Shown: piece after piece, positions 9,271-17,010 of the stretch
Position numbering within the stretch: the stretch's first letter is position 1
Layout of the letters: each line of letters starts with the position of its first letter
NCBI GenBank assembly: GCA_947479055.1
Contig: CANJYE010000022.1
Span: forward strand, 1 to 51,086
Reading direction: 5' to 3'
Source: Erythrobacteraceae bacterium
GTDB taxonomy: Bacteria; Pseudomonadota; Alphaproteobacteria; Sphingomonadales; Sphingomonadaceae
DNA length: 51,086 nucleotides
Notes under the pieces: generated by a model
Databases searched by the model: none
Told to the model about the DNA's origin: nothing
Seen by the model: only the letters and a program-made list of their open reading frames with translations
Made by a program: the position numbers and the translations under genes

Positions 9271-10160
9271 GCCACTGCCCCGGCCGGGATCCTGGCGGCA
9301 TTTTCGTGTTTCATCTCGCGCGCCCAGTCGATGATGCTCATCGCCCCGGCCGCGTCTTCGACCAGCGCGGTGCAGCTTTCGACCCAGTCGCCATCATTGT
9401 AGTAGGTGACGCTGCCGATCTGGCGGATTTCAGCGTAATGGATATGGCCGCAGACAATGCCGTCCAGCCCGCGCGCATGGGCTTCATGTGCCACCGCTTC
9501 CTCGAAGTTGCAGACGTATTGGACCGCGTTCTTGACCTTGCGCTTGATATAGGCCGACATCGACCAGTAGGGCAGTTTCAGCTGCCTGCGGATGGCATTG
9601 AACAGCACATTGGCGCGCAGCAGGATGCCATAGGCTTTGTCGCCGAGGAAGGCGAGCCAGCGGGCATAGAGCACGACCCCGTCAAAATCGTCGCCATGGG
9701 TGACCAGCAGCCGGCGGCCATCGGCGGTGACATGGATCGCTTCCTGCACCAGTTCGATGCCCCCGAAAGTCAGGCCGACGTAATCTCGCAGCATCTCGTC
9801 GTGGTTGCCGGCAACGAACACCACGCGCGTGCCGCGATGGGCCAGTTTCAGCAGCTGGCGTACCACTTCGTTGTGCGAATCCGGCCAGTACCAGCCCTTG
9901 CGCAGCCGCCAGCCATCGACAATGTCGCCCACCAGGTAGAGCGTCTCGCATTCGATCGCGCGGAGGAAATCGACCAGCATGGTCGCGTTGCAGCCGCGCG
10001 TGCCGAGATGAATGTCGGAAATCCAGACCGTGCGGTGGCGGCGTCTGGGCCGGAAGGATTTGGGTTCCGGCAGCGTCAACCATGCCGGGATCTTGCCGCC
10101 TGCCCCAATCCGGGGTGGCAATTGTTCTGCGAGGCGGGCTTTGTCTGTCAGCATCCGCAA
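9267..10160 (-). CDS. plcP: Calcineurin-like phosphoesterase, PlcP-type phospholipase C (LpxH-like)
   Basis: A 297-residue metallophosphoesterase with all metal-ligand motifs: SDIHLG (Asp49, His51), GDIVDG (Asp79), GNHDE (Asn119-His120), THGDDFD (His155) and GHIHYAEI (His239, His241). It is often annotated as UDP-2,3-diacylglucosamine diphosphatase, but the stretches RLRKGWYWPDSHNEVV, LPYWSMSAYIKRKVKNAV and NDGDWVESCTALVE are those of PlcP, which degrades phosphatidylcholine/-glycerol on phosphate limitation. First gene of a two-gene operon with agt. A PhoB-box-like element lies 51 bases upstream (10211-10228). LpxH activity remains the alternative. Confidence 0.78.
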   Translation of the reverse strand: MRMLTDKARLAEQLPPRIGAGGKIPAWLTLPEPKSFRPRRRHRTVWISDIHLGTRGCNATMLVDFLRAIECETLYLVGDIVDGWRLRKGWYWPDSHNEVVRQLLKLAHRGTRVVFVAGNHDEMLRDYVGLTFGGIELVQEAIHVTADGRRLLVTHGDDFDGVVLYARWLAFLGDKAYGILLRANVLFNAIRRQLKLPYWSMSAYIKRKVKNAVQYVCNFEEAVAHEAHARGLDGIVCGHIHYAEIRQIGSVTYYNDGDWVESCTALVEDAAGAMSIIDWAREMKHENAARIPAGAVA

Positions 10161-10210
10161 CGATCCTTGGGTCGTGTTTTGTGCATATGCGAATGGATTA
10201 CGCGGCCAAG

Positions 10211-10228
10211 GTTACACCTGTGCGACAG
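10211..10228 (-). promoter_or_regulatory. Candidate PhoB box for plcP-agt
   Basis: On the minus strand: CTGTCGC, 4 bases, GTGTAAC, i.e. two 7-mers at 11-base period related to the CTGTCAT half-site. About 10 bases further is TAATCC, a possible -10, and the plcP ATG follows about 40 bases after that. Layout fits a class of promoters where the Pho box replaces -35. Scored by eye only. Confidence 0.45.
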
Positions 10229-10286
10229 CCGATTGCCCGGATGAAGGTCAGGGCATATGCTGGCGACCCGGCGACTGACCGTCGGC

Positions 10287-10304
10287 CTGTCACGAAATTG
10301 TAGC
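10287..10304 (+). promoter_or_regulatory. Candidate PhoB box upstream of ppk
   Basis: CTGTCAC, spacer GAAA, TTGTAGC. The first half-site matches CTGTCAT at 6 of 7 and the second more weakly. The string TGTCACGAAA recurs upstream of tpsB (16970). It lies 73 bases before the ppk ATG. No clear -10 is visible at the expected distance. Confidence 0.4.
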
Positions 10305-10376
10305 ATCGGGCGTCCATCGCTCCCGAAGCGTCGGCGTCCGACAGCTGGCAGTCCCTGAAAACCCGCGCGAAGGTCG

Positions 10377-12491
10377 ATGAAGTCCAAAGCCGAGAGATAT
10401 TTCAACAGGGAGCTGAGCTGGCTCGCCTTCAACGAGCGGGTTCTGGCAGAGGCCGGCAACCTCAACTATCCGCTGCTTGAGCGCCTTCGCTTCCTTTCGA
10501 TCTCGGGCAGCAATCTCGACGAATTCATGATGATCCGCGTGGCGGGGCTGGCAGGGCAAGTCCAGCAGCGGATCGATGCCCGCTCGCTCGAAGGCCGGAC
10601 TCCCGCCCAGCAGCTCGGCGAAATCCGCGAGGCGGTGCGCAAGCTGGAAGATCGGCAACAGGCGGTCTGGCGCGACCTGCGTGCGCAGCTGGACCGGGAG
10701 CGCATCCATATCGTCGGCCCGGAGCGACTCGATCCGGCCGCTTCGCGTTGGCTGAAGGACTATTTCCTCGATCATATCGCCCCGGTGATCACACCCCAGG
10801 CGATCGATCCGGCCCATCCCTTTCCTTTCGTCGCCAATCAGGGGATGGGGCTGCTGTTCAAGCTGACGCGCCAGTCCGACAAGGCGCAGGTGATCGAGAT
10901 GGTGCTGATCCCGGCGGCCTTTCCGCGCTTTGTCCGCCTGCCGGGGCGCGAAGCGGTCTATATCAGCATCGAGAACCTGATCGTCCGCCATGCCAGGCTG
11001 ATCTTCCCCGGTTTCCGGATCGATGGCGACGGCGCGTTCCGCGTGCTGCGCGACAGCGACATCGAGATCGAGGAGGATGCCGAGGATCTGGTCCGCCACT
11101 TCCGCAGCGCGATCCAGCGCCGCCGGCGCGGCAAGGTCATCCAGCTCGAACTCGACAGCGATTTCGATCGCGAGGCGGAACAGCTGCTGCGCAAGCAACT
11201 GGGCCTGCGCGAGGCGCTGATCGTGGTGACCGACGGGATCATTGGGGTCGCAGGCCTTGCCGCCATCGTCGAGGAGGACCGGCCCGAGCTGAAGTTTGAA
11301 CCATTCAGCCCGCGCTATCCGGAACGGGTGCTGGAGCATGACGGGGATTGCTTCGCCGCGATCCGCGAGAAAGACATCGTCATCCAGCACCCCTACGAAA
11401 GTTTCGAGGTGGTGGTCGATTTCCTGCGCCAGGCGGCGGCCGATCCCGCTGTTGTGGCGGTCAAGCAGACGCTTTATCGCGCGGGCAAGCAATCGGCGGT
11501 CATCGCCGCCCTAATCGCCGCCGCCGAAGCGGGCAAGTCGGTCACCGCCGTGGTCGAACTGAAAGCGCGCTTCGACGAGGAGCAGAACATGCTCTGGGCA
11601 TCGCAGCTGGAACGGGCCGGGGTGCAAGTGATCTACGGCTTCGTCGACTGGAAGACGCATGCCAAGGTATCGATGGTGGTGCGCCGCGAAGGCGAAGGCT
11701 ATCGCACCTACTGCCATTTCGGCACCGGCAATTATCACCCTGAAACGGCGCGCATCTACACCGATCTCAGCTTTTTCACCGCCGATCCCAAGCTGGCGCG
11801 CGATGCCGCCCGGCTGTTCAATTTCGTGACCGGCTATGTCGAGCCGCGCCGCACGGAAGCGATCGCGATTTCGCCGATCGGGCTGCGCGCCGAACTCAAC
11901 AGATGCATCGATCACGAAATCGCCAATGCGCAGAAAGGCCGGCCGGCGGCAATCTGGGCCAAGCTCAACGCCCTGACCGATGGCGACCTGATTGACCGGC
12001 TTTATCTCGCCAGCCAGGCTGGCGTGGTGATCGTGCTGGTCATCCGCGGGATCTGCTGCCTCCGGCCGGGCATCCCCGGCCTGTCGGAGAACATCACAGT
12101 CAAGTCGATCATCGGCCGCTTTCTCGAACACAGCCGGATCTGGGCTTTCGCCAATGGCCACCAGATGCCCAACCACCGGGCGCGGGTCTATATTTCCTCG
12201 GCCGACGGGATGTCGCGCAATCTTGATCGTCGGGTCGAGACGCTGGTTCCGATCCGGAACCGGACTGTCCATGCCCAGGTGTTGGACCAGGTCCTGCTGG
12301 CCAATTTGCTCGATACCGAGCAGAGTTGGCTGCTGCGTCCCGACGGCAGTTACGTGCGGAGCGAGCCGGGGCCAAACCCGTTCAACCTCCATCGCTATTT
12401 CATGACCAATCCCTCGCTCTCGGGCCGCGGCGCAGCCATTTCCGAAGGACTGGACGTGCCAAAGCTGGCATTGCGCCGGAGAGGCAACTAG
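10377..12491 (+). CDS. ppk1: Polyphosphate kinase 1
   Basis: Makes long-chain polyphosphate from ATP, reversibly. The 704-residue product begins with YFNRELSWLAFNERVL and has SGSNLDEFMMIRVAGL, both PPK1 signatures, then the phospholipase D-like core. The autophosphorylated/acid-base histidines correspond to His428 (WKTHAK) and His447 (YCHFGTGNYHPETARIYTD), 19 apart as in E. coli PPK1. The C-terminal DGMSRNLDRRVETLVPI replaces the more usual DWMPRNLDRR. It is divergent from plcP over a 216-base shared control region and is followed 6 bases later by ppx. Confidence 0.96.
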   Translation: MKSKAERYFNRELSWLAFNERVLAEAGNLNYPLLERLRFLSISGSNLDEFMMIRVAGLAGQVQQRIDARSLEGRTPAQQLGEIREAVRKLEDRQQAVWRDLRAQLDRERIHIVGPERLDPAASRWLKDYFLDHIAPVITPQAIDPAHPFPFVANQGMGLLFKLTRQSDKAQVIEMVLIPAAFPRFVRLPGREAVYISIENLIVRHARLIFPGFRIDGDGAFRVLRDSDIEIEEDAEDLVRHFRSAIQRRRRGKVIQLELDSDFDREAEQLLRKQLGLREALIVVTDGIIGVAGLAAIVEEDRPELKFEPFSPRYPERVLEHDGDCFAAIREKDIVIQHPYESFEVVVDFLRQAAADPAVVAVKQTLYRAGKQSAVIAALIAAAEAGKSVTAVVELKARFDEEQNMLWASQLERAGVQVIYGFVDWKTHAKVSMVVRREGEGYRTYCHFGTGNYHPETARIYTDLSFFTADPKLARDAARLFNFVTGYVEPRRTEAIAISPIGLRAELNRCIDHEIANAQKGRPAAIWAKLNALTDGDLIDRLYLASQAGVVIVLVIRGICCLRPGIPGLSENITVKSIIGRFLEHSRIWAFANGHQMPNHRARVYISSADGMSRNLDRRVETLVPIRNRTVHAQVLDQVLLANLLDTEQSWLLRPDGSYVRSEPGPNPFNLHRYFMTNPSLSGRGAAISEGLDVPKLALRRRGN

Positions 12492-12497
12492 AGCCAG

Positions 12498-14045
12498 ATG
12501 ATGAAGCCGTCAGACAGGGAAACTGCGGATTTTTCGAACGGTCGCCTGCAGGCGATCATCGACATTGGCTCCAACACGGTGCGCCTTGTTATCTATGGCG
12601 GCTCCTGGCGCGCGCCCACCGTGCTGCTCAACGAAAAGGTCGCGGCCCGGCTCGGCTCCGAACTTGCCCAGACCGGCTTGCTGGGAGACGAATCGATTGA
12701 CATCGCACTGGCCGGCCTTGCCCGCTACGCGACCCTGCTGGCGGGGCTGGCCGTCAGCGATATCCAGGTGGTGGCCACGGCCGCCGTGCGCGATGCCGCC
12801 AACGGGTCGGCATTTCTCGACCGGGTGCGGGCGCTCGGCCTGAAGCCGCGCCTGCTCAGCGGGCCGGAAGAGGCGGTTGCGGCGGCGATGGGCGTGCGTG
12901 GCGCGTTCCCGCGCGGTTCGGGCCTGGTCGCCGACCTGGGTGGGGGCAGCCTCGAACTGGTGGGGATCGATGCCGATGGCTGCCATGGCGGTGCCAGCCT
13001 GCCGCTTGGTGTGCTGCGCTTGCAGGACCTGCACGATGGCGGCATCGAGAATTTCCGGCGGGTGGTGGCCAAGGCCCTGTCAAAGGCCAAATGGCGCAAG
13101 CACATCGCCGCGCCGATCTATCTGGTCGGCGGCACCTGGCGATCCCTCGCAACCTATGCGCTGCGCCAGTCGAAATGCCCGCTGGACGATCCCCACGGGC
13201 TGGAACTGGACGCGGTGCAGGCGCGCGCGCTGGCCGGCGCGGTTGCGCTCGCGACGCCCGAACAGCTGGGCCGCACGCCCGGCGTCTCCGCGATGCGAGC
13301 GGCCGTGCTGCCCTATGCCGCCGACCTCTTGACCATCCTGATGGATGAACTGCAACCGACCGGGCTGGTCTTTTCCTCATGGGGCCTGCGCGAGGGCCTG
13401 CTCTACCAGCGGCTTGATCCGGTGGCGCGGATGCAGGACCCGCTGCTGGCCGGCGTGGCAGCCTTTGCCGCGCCGCGCGGCGGAAATCCGGCGCTGGCGA
13501 CGCGGGTGGCGGGATGGACGGTCAGCGCGGTTCCCGCCAGCGGCCGTGGCTCGGAGCGGCTGCGGCTGGTCTCCACCATGCTGGCGCTGGCATCCAGCCA
13601 GATCGAACCCAATTTCCGCGCCCGCCATTCGATCGACTGGGCGCTCCACAAACGCTGGATCGATCTCGACCGGGAAGGCCGCGCTATCATCGCGACCGTC
13701 CTGGCGGCCTATGCCGGCCTGGGCGGGGCGCCGGAGGAGATCCGGGAGTTCGCCAGCCCGGACATGCTGCGCGAAGCAATCGCCTGGGGTCTGGCGATCC
13801 GGCTCTGCCGTCGGCTTGGCGCCAATTCGCTGTCATCGCTCGAAGCCAGCGCGCTGGTCAGCAGCAAGGGCAGGCTCGAGTTGTTCCTGGGCGAAAGTCA
13901 CGCGGCGCTGCTCAACCGTGGCGTGGAGAAGGATCTGGCCAGGCTGGCGGCGGTGCTGGAACTAGAGCCGCGCTGCGAAGTGATCCCCGACCTTGCCTTG
14001 CAGGACCGGCGCTACAGCACGGAATATCTGCCCGAACTGTATTGA
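12498..14045 (+). CDS. ppx: Exopolyphosphatase / pppGpp phosphohydrolase (Ppx/GppA family)
   Basis: A 515-residue member of the ASKHA superfamily with phosphate-binding loops IIDIGSNTVRLVIYGG near residue 17 and VADLGGGSLELVGID near 145, followed by a helical HD-like C-terminal half. It hydrolyses terminal phosphates of polyphosphate or pppGpp. It starts 6 bases after the ppk stop (two consecutive ATGs at 12498 and 12501), so the kinase and phosphatase are translationally coupled. Which substrate dominates cannot be read from sequence. Confidence 0.92.
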   Translation: MMKPSDRETADFSNGRLQAIIDIGSNTVRLVIYGGSWRAPTVLLNEKVAARLGSELAQTGLLGDESIDIALAGLARYATLLAGLAVSDIQVVATAAVRDAANGSAFLDRVRALGLKPRLLSGPEEAVAAAMGVRGAFPRGSGLVADLGGGSLELVGIDADGCHGGASLPLGVLRLQDLHDGGIENFRRVVAKALSKAKWRKHIAAPIYLVGGTWRSLATYALRQSKCPLDDPHGLELDAVQARALAGAVALATPEQLGRTPGVSAMRAAVLPYAADLLTILMDELQPTGLVFSSWGLREGLLYQRLDPVARMQDPLLAGVAAFAAPRGGNPALATRVAGWTVSAVPASGRGSERLRLVSTMLALASSQIEPNFRARHSIDWALHKRWIDLDREGRAIIATVLAAYAGLGGAPEEIREFASPDMLREAIAWGLAIRLCRRLGANSLSSLEASALVSSKGRLELFLGESHAALLNRGVEKDLARLAAVLELEPRCEVIPDLALQDRRYSTEYLPELY

Positions 14046-14090
14046 TGGCGGCGCGGGCCGGACCAGTCGGGCCGCGGCGGCTGCTTTTCC

Positions 14091-14108
14091 TAGTCATGAA
14101 CCCGTCAT
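14091..14108 (+). promoter_or_regulatory. Candidate PhoB box upstream of the response regulator
   Basis: TAGTCAT, spacer GAAC, CCGTCAT: half-sites match CTGTCAT at 5 and 6 of 7 positions with correct 11-base period, 46 bases before the regulator ATG. Between box and gene lies a 6-bp hairpin (GCCCCT/AGGGGC, 14126-14143) of unknown role. No convincing -10 is seen. Confidence 0.45.
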
Positions 14109-14153
14109 AAAGAGGTGCCAGACCCGCCCCTGTACCTAGGGGCTTGACGGGTA

Positions 14154-14828
14154 ATGTCTGTAATCCATGTCTTAACCACCGATCCAATTGGGCGCGCATT
14201 TGAAGATTTTGTCCTTGAGAACAAGGTATTCACCTTCGATGTCATGGATGAAACCGGTCCGTCAGGTCCGCTGGAAGGCCCGGTCTGGGCATTCGTGGAC
14301 TGGGCGATGCCGGGCCTTTCCGGCCTTGAGATGTGTCGCAGGCTCAAGACCGATGCCCGAACGAAGGATGCGCAAATCACGATGGTTCTGGACAGCGACA
14401 ATGGCGAAAACCGCCGCCAGATGCTGGAGGCCCGGGTCGATGATTTCATCCATGGCCCGATCACCTATGACAAGGTTCGCGAGAAGATCGTCGCGCAGAA
14501 TTCGGTGCAGCAACGCCAGCACCGCCACAAGGTGATCGAGGCCGGCAGTTTCACGATCGACCTCGGCGCCCATCTCGCCCGCTACAATGGCGAGCCGATC
14601 CGGGTCGGGCCGAGCCAGTTCCGCCTGCTGCGCTTCCTGATCGAAAACCCCGACCTGGTACTGACCCGCGAGGAAGTGATCGAAGCGCTCAGCCGTCAGG
14701 GCGCTCCGCTCAACAGCCGCACGGTCGACAAATGGATTGCCCGCCTGCGCGAGGCGCTGCGGGCGGTGAACGCCGGCCATCTGCTGCGGACGGTTCATTC
14801 CGAAGGCTACGTGCTGGACACGAAGTAG
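14154..14828 (+). CDS. Atypical OmpR/PhoB-type response regulator
   Basis: A 224-residue protein: a receiver-like domain (1-115) and a winged-helix DNA-binding domain (130-222: VGPSQFRLLRFLIENP, LTREEVIEAL, RTVDKWIARLREAL, LLRTVHSEGYVL). The phospho-acceptor Asp49 (FVDWAMPGLSG) is present, but the N-terminal acidic pair appears replaced by Thr8-Thr9, the conserved Thr/Ser position by Asp80, and the conserved Lys by Gly101 (FIHGPIT). Phosphorylation-dependent switching is therefore doubtful. No histidine kinase is adjacent. Position after ppk-ppx and a Pho-like box suggest a phosphate link (inference); it is not evidently the main PhoB. Confidence 0.85.
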   Translation: MSVIHVLTTDPIGRAFEDFVLENKVFTFDVMDETGPSGPLEGPVWAFVDWAMPGLSGLEMCRRLKTDARTKDAQITMVLDSDNGENRRQMLEARVDDFIHGPITYDKVREKIVAQNSVQQRQHRHKVIEAGSFTIDLGAHLARYNGEPIRVGPSQFRLLRFLIENPDLVLTREEVIEALSRQGAPLNSRTVDKWIARLREALRAVNAGHLLRTVHSEGYVLDTK

Positions 14829-14896
14829 GGCGGGGCATGCCCTGCGCGCTCAGTCCGCAGCCGTGCCCCGGTCCGACCGGCCAGGCGGGATAGAAT

Positions 14897-15649
14897 TTGA
14901 TCTCCTCGATCATCATCGCTGGCGGCGCTGTGCTGGGCGCGCTGGTCGGCAGCTATCTGGCGACAGCCTTGCTGCGCTGGCCGCACGGCATTAGCGCCTC
15001 CCGTGGCCGTTCGCGTTGTGACAGCTGCGCTGCGCCGCTGGCTGCGCTGTCGCTTGTGCCCATCCTCTCCTACCTCGCCCAGCACGGACGCTGCCGGAAC
15101 TGCGGCGCGGCCATCGCGCCTGACCATCTCGTGGTCGAACTGGCCGCCACGCTGATTGGCGGCGTTTCGGCCGGACTGTTCGGGGAGACGCCGCAACTGG
15201 CGATAGCAACCGCCCTGTTCGGCTGGATTTTGCTGCTGCTCGCCGCGCTCGACCTGCGCCATTTCTGGCTGCCGGACCGGCTGACGCTGCCGCTGGCCGG
15301 CCTCGGCCTGCTGGTCCAGACGGCTGGCACGGGGCCTAGCATCATGTCGGCAGTGATCGGCATGGCGGCGGGATATGGCAGCCTTGCCGGGGTCGGCTGG
15401 GCCTATCACCGCTTGCGCGGGCACGAGGGCCTCGGCGGGGGCGACCCCAGGATGTTCGGTGCGATCGGGGCCTGGCTTGGCTGGCAGTGGCTGCCCTGGG
15501 TGCTGGTGATCGCCGCCGGGTCTGGACTGGCGGCGGTGGCGGTGCTGACCATTTTCCGGCGCGATATCGGCAGGACCGAGCGCTTGCCGCTGGGAACGCT
15601 GATGGCCCTTGCGGCCTGGCCCCTCTGGCTAGCGGACCGCCTTGTGTGA
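14897..15649 (+). CDS. gspO: Prepilin peptidase (type IV leader peptidase, A24 family)
   Basis: A 250-residue multi-pass membrane protein that cleaves and N-methylates type IV pilin-like proteins. Catalytic aspartates are Asp119 (ALDLRHFWLPD) and Asp183 (GLGGGDPRMFG); the cytoplasmic zinc site uses CDSC (41, 44) and CRNC (66, 69). TTG start at 14897 with AGGCGGGA 6 bases upstream. It presumably processes pseudopilins GspG-K encoded 28 kb away, as no other pilin genes are visible. Its end overlaps the convergent epimerase gene by 21 bases. Confidence 0.92.
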   Translation: MISSIIIAGGAVLGALVGSYLATALLRWPHGISASRGRSRCDSCAAPLAALSLVPILSYLAQHGRCRNCGAAIAPDHLVVELAATLIGGVSAGLFGETPQLAIATALFGWILLLLAALDLRHFWLPDRLTLPLAGLGLLVQTAGTGPSIMSAVIGMAAGYGSLAGVGWAYHRLRGHEGLGGGDPRMFGAIGAWLGWQWLPWVLVIAAGSGLAAVAVLTIFRRDIGRTERLPLGTLMALAAWPLWLADRLV

Positions 15650-16663
15650 CACCTGCGCCGCGACAACGGCGGTAGTCATCGCCCCTTCGGCCTGGCGCAT
15701 CACCAGACGGGGCAACCGCATTTGCCAATCATAGCTGTCCCTGACCATCTGTTCGAGATTGTCGTGGCGCGGCTTCCAGCCAAGCGTTTCGCGAATGGCC
15801 CGGCCATCGGCCACCAGCACCGGCGGCTCACCGGGTGGCAGCGCTGCAGTGCGCCGGGCGATCCGGACATTGGTGACCCGTTCGGCGGCCTCCAGCACTT
15901 CGAGGTCCGAATATCCCCGGCCATAGCTGCAATCGAGCGCAAGGCTGCGTTCGGGATCGGCCAGCAAGGCGTCGAGCATTGCGGCATGAGCCTGGGCCAG
16001 GTCGCTGACATGGACATAGTCGCGGATCGAGCTGCCATCGGCGGTCTGGCCGCTGGTTTCAGGCACCACGACATCGTCGTGCAGGCCCATCACGGTTTCG
16101 ACGGCAAGCTTCATCATATGCGCCGCGCCCGGCTGCACCTGCCCGCTGCGCCCCATCGGATCGGCCCCCACCGCGTTGAAATAGCGAAGCACGCCATGGT
16201 TCAATCGGTGCACCGCCGAGGTGTCGGCCAGAATCCGCTCCACCACCCGCTTCGACATGGCATAGGCGTGGGGGGGCTGCTGGCTGGCGGTTTCGGCGGT
16301 GGAGGAATAGAGGAAGGTGCCGACGCCGCAGGCGATGCCGCTTTCGATCAGCGAACGGGCGGCGGAGGTGTTGTTGCGATAGAATTCGAGCGGATCGCCG
16401 CTGGCCCCCGCGACCGGGTTGGTTCCCGCGCATTGCACGATCGAGCCGACGCGATGCATTTCCATGATCGCGCGAACCAGCGATTCGTTCTGGATATCGC
16501 CTTCGAAGAAGACCGCGCGGCTATCCACGGTCCAGCGCAGACCACCCGACAGATTGTCGATCACGACCACGCGATGGCCCGCATCGAGCAGGGCGAGCAC
16601 GACATGGCTGCCGACAAAGCCGGCGCCGCCTGCCACCAAGGTCGACGCCTTGCATTCCGCCAT
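15629..16663 (-). CDS. UDP-glucose 4-epimerase-like NAD-dependent sugar epimerase
   Basis: A 344-residue extended short-chain dehydrogenase: NAD-binding loop GGAGFVGSHVVLALLDAGH, FFEGDIQN, the Ser/Thr site LYSSTAET, catalytic YAMSK (Tyr-x3-Lys), and the GalE-type LRYFNAVGADPMGRSGQ and IRDYVHVSDLAQAH. This supports UDP-glucose/galactose (or related) epimerisation for surface polysaccharide. The frame is open to 16711, but MAECKASTLVAGGAG at 16663 gives the standard N-terminus. Exact substrate unknown, so no gene symbol is given. Confidence 0.85.
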   Translation of the reverse strand: MAECKASTLVAGGAGFVGSHVVLALLDAGHRVVVIDNLSGGLRWTVDSRAVFFEGDIQNESLVRAIMEMHRVGSIVQCAGTNPVAGASGDPLEFYRNNTSAARSLIESGIACGVGTFLYSSTAETASQQPPHAYAMSKRVVERILADTSAVHRLNHGVLRYFNAVGADPMGRSGQVQPGAAHMMKLAVETVMGLHDDVVVPETSGQTADGSSIRDYVHVSDLAQAHAAMLDALLADPERSLALDCSYGRGYSDLEVLEAAERVTNVRIARRTAALPPGEPPVLVADGRAIRETLGWKPRHDNLEQMVRDSYDWQMRLPRLVMRQAEGAMTTAVVAAQVSHKAVR

Positions 16664-17010
16664 GTTGCCGCAAATCCCCCATTTGAGGAGTTCAGTTCCT
16701 ATTGGTCGCAAATGACAGTTTGATTACGGCAGCCGAACTGTTCCGGTGCGATGCGTCAATTATGTATAAAGGCGCTAAATTGCTGAACTTTAAATAGTAA
16801 CAATGCAATCAGCCGAGCTGGCGGGACCCGGCCAACGGGCGCAATGCATGGCCCCGCTTGTCCGGACGGTCCCGGCGCCAGCATCGGGCGCCAACCGCGC
16901 GGGCTGGCCGGGCAGGTTCAGGCCGATCCGGCTGTCAGTGTCATCAATCTGCAATCCAAATCGGGCGGATTGTCACGAAACTGAAGTCATAATGTCGCGG
17001 CTCTTTCACA
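16664..17010. other. Intergenic control region before the TPS block
   Basis: About 350 bases without a gene. The first part is AT-rich (ATTATGTATAAAGGCGCTAA around 16759-16780), suitable for a promoter in either direction; the end carries a Pho-box-like element and a CATAAT before tpsB. An open plus frame through 16803-17447 is a shadow of tpsB. Confidence 0.6.
16970..16987 (+). promoter_or_regulatory. Candidate PhoB box upstream of tpsB
   Basis: TTGTCAC, spacer GAAA, CTGAAGT; first half-site 5 of 7, second 4 of 7 against CTGTCAT. Shares TGTCACGAAA with the ppk element. CATAAT (16988-16993) follows immediately, closer than the usual 10-11 bases, which weakens the call. Confidence 0.35.

Noticed and set aside
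14126-14143. GCCCCT/AGGGGC hairpin as an attenuator or riboswitch
   Set aside because: Only a 6-bp stem, no T-tract and no alternative pairing that I can see; noted within the regulator's upstream site only.
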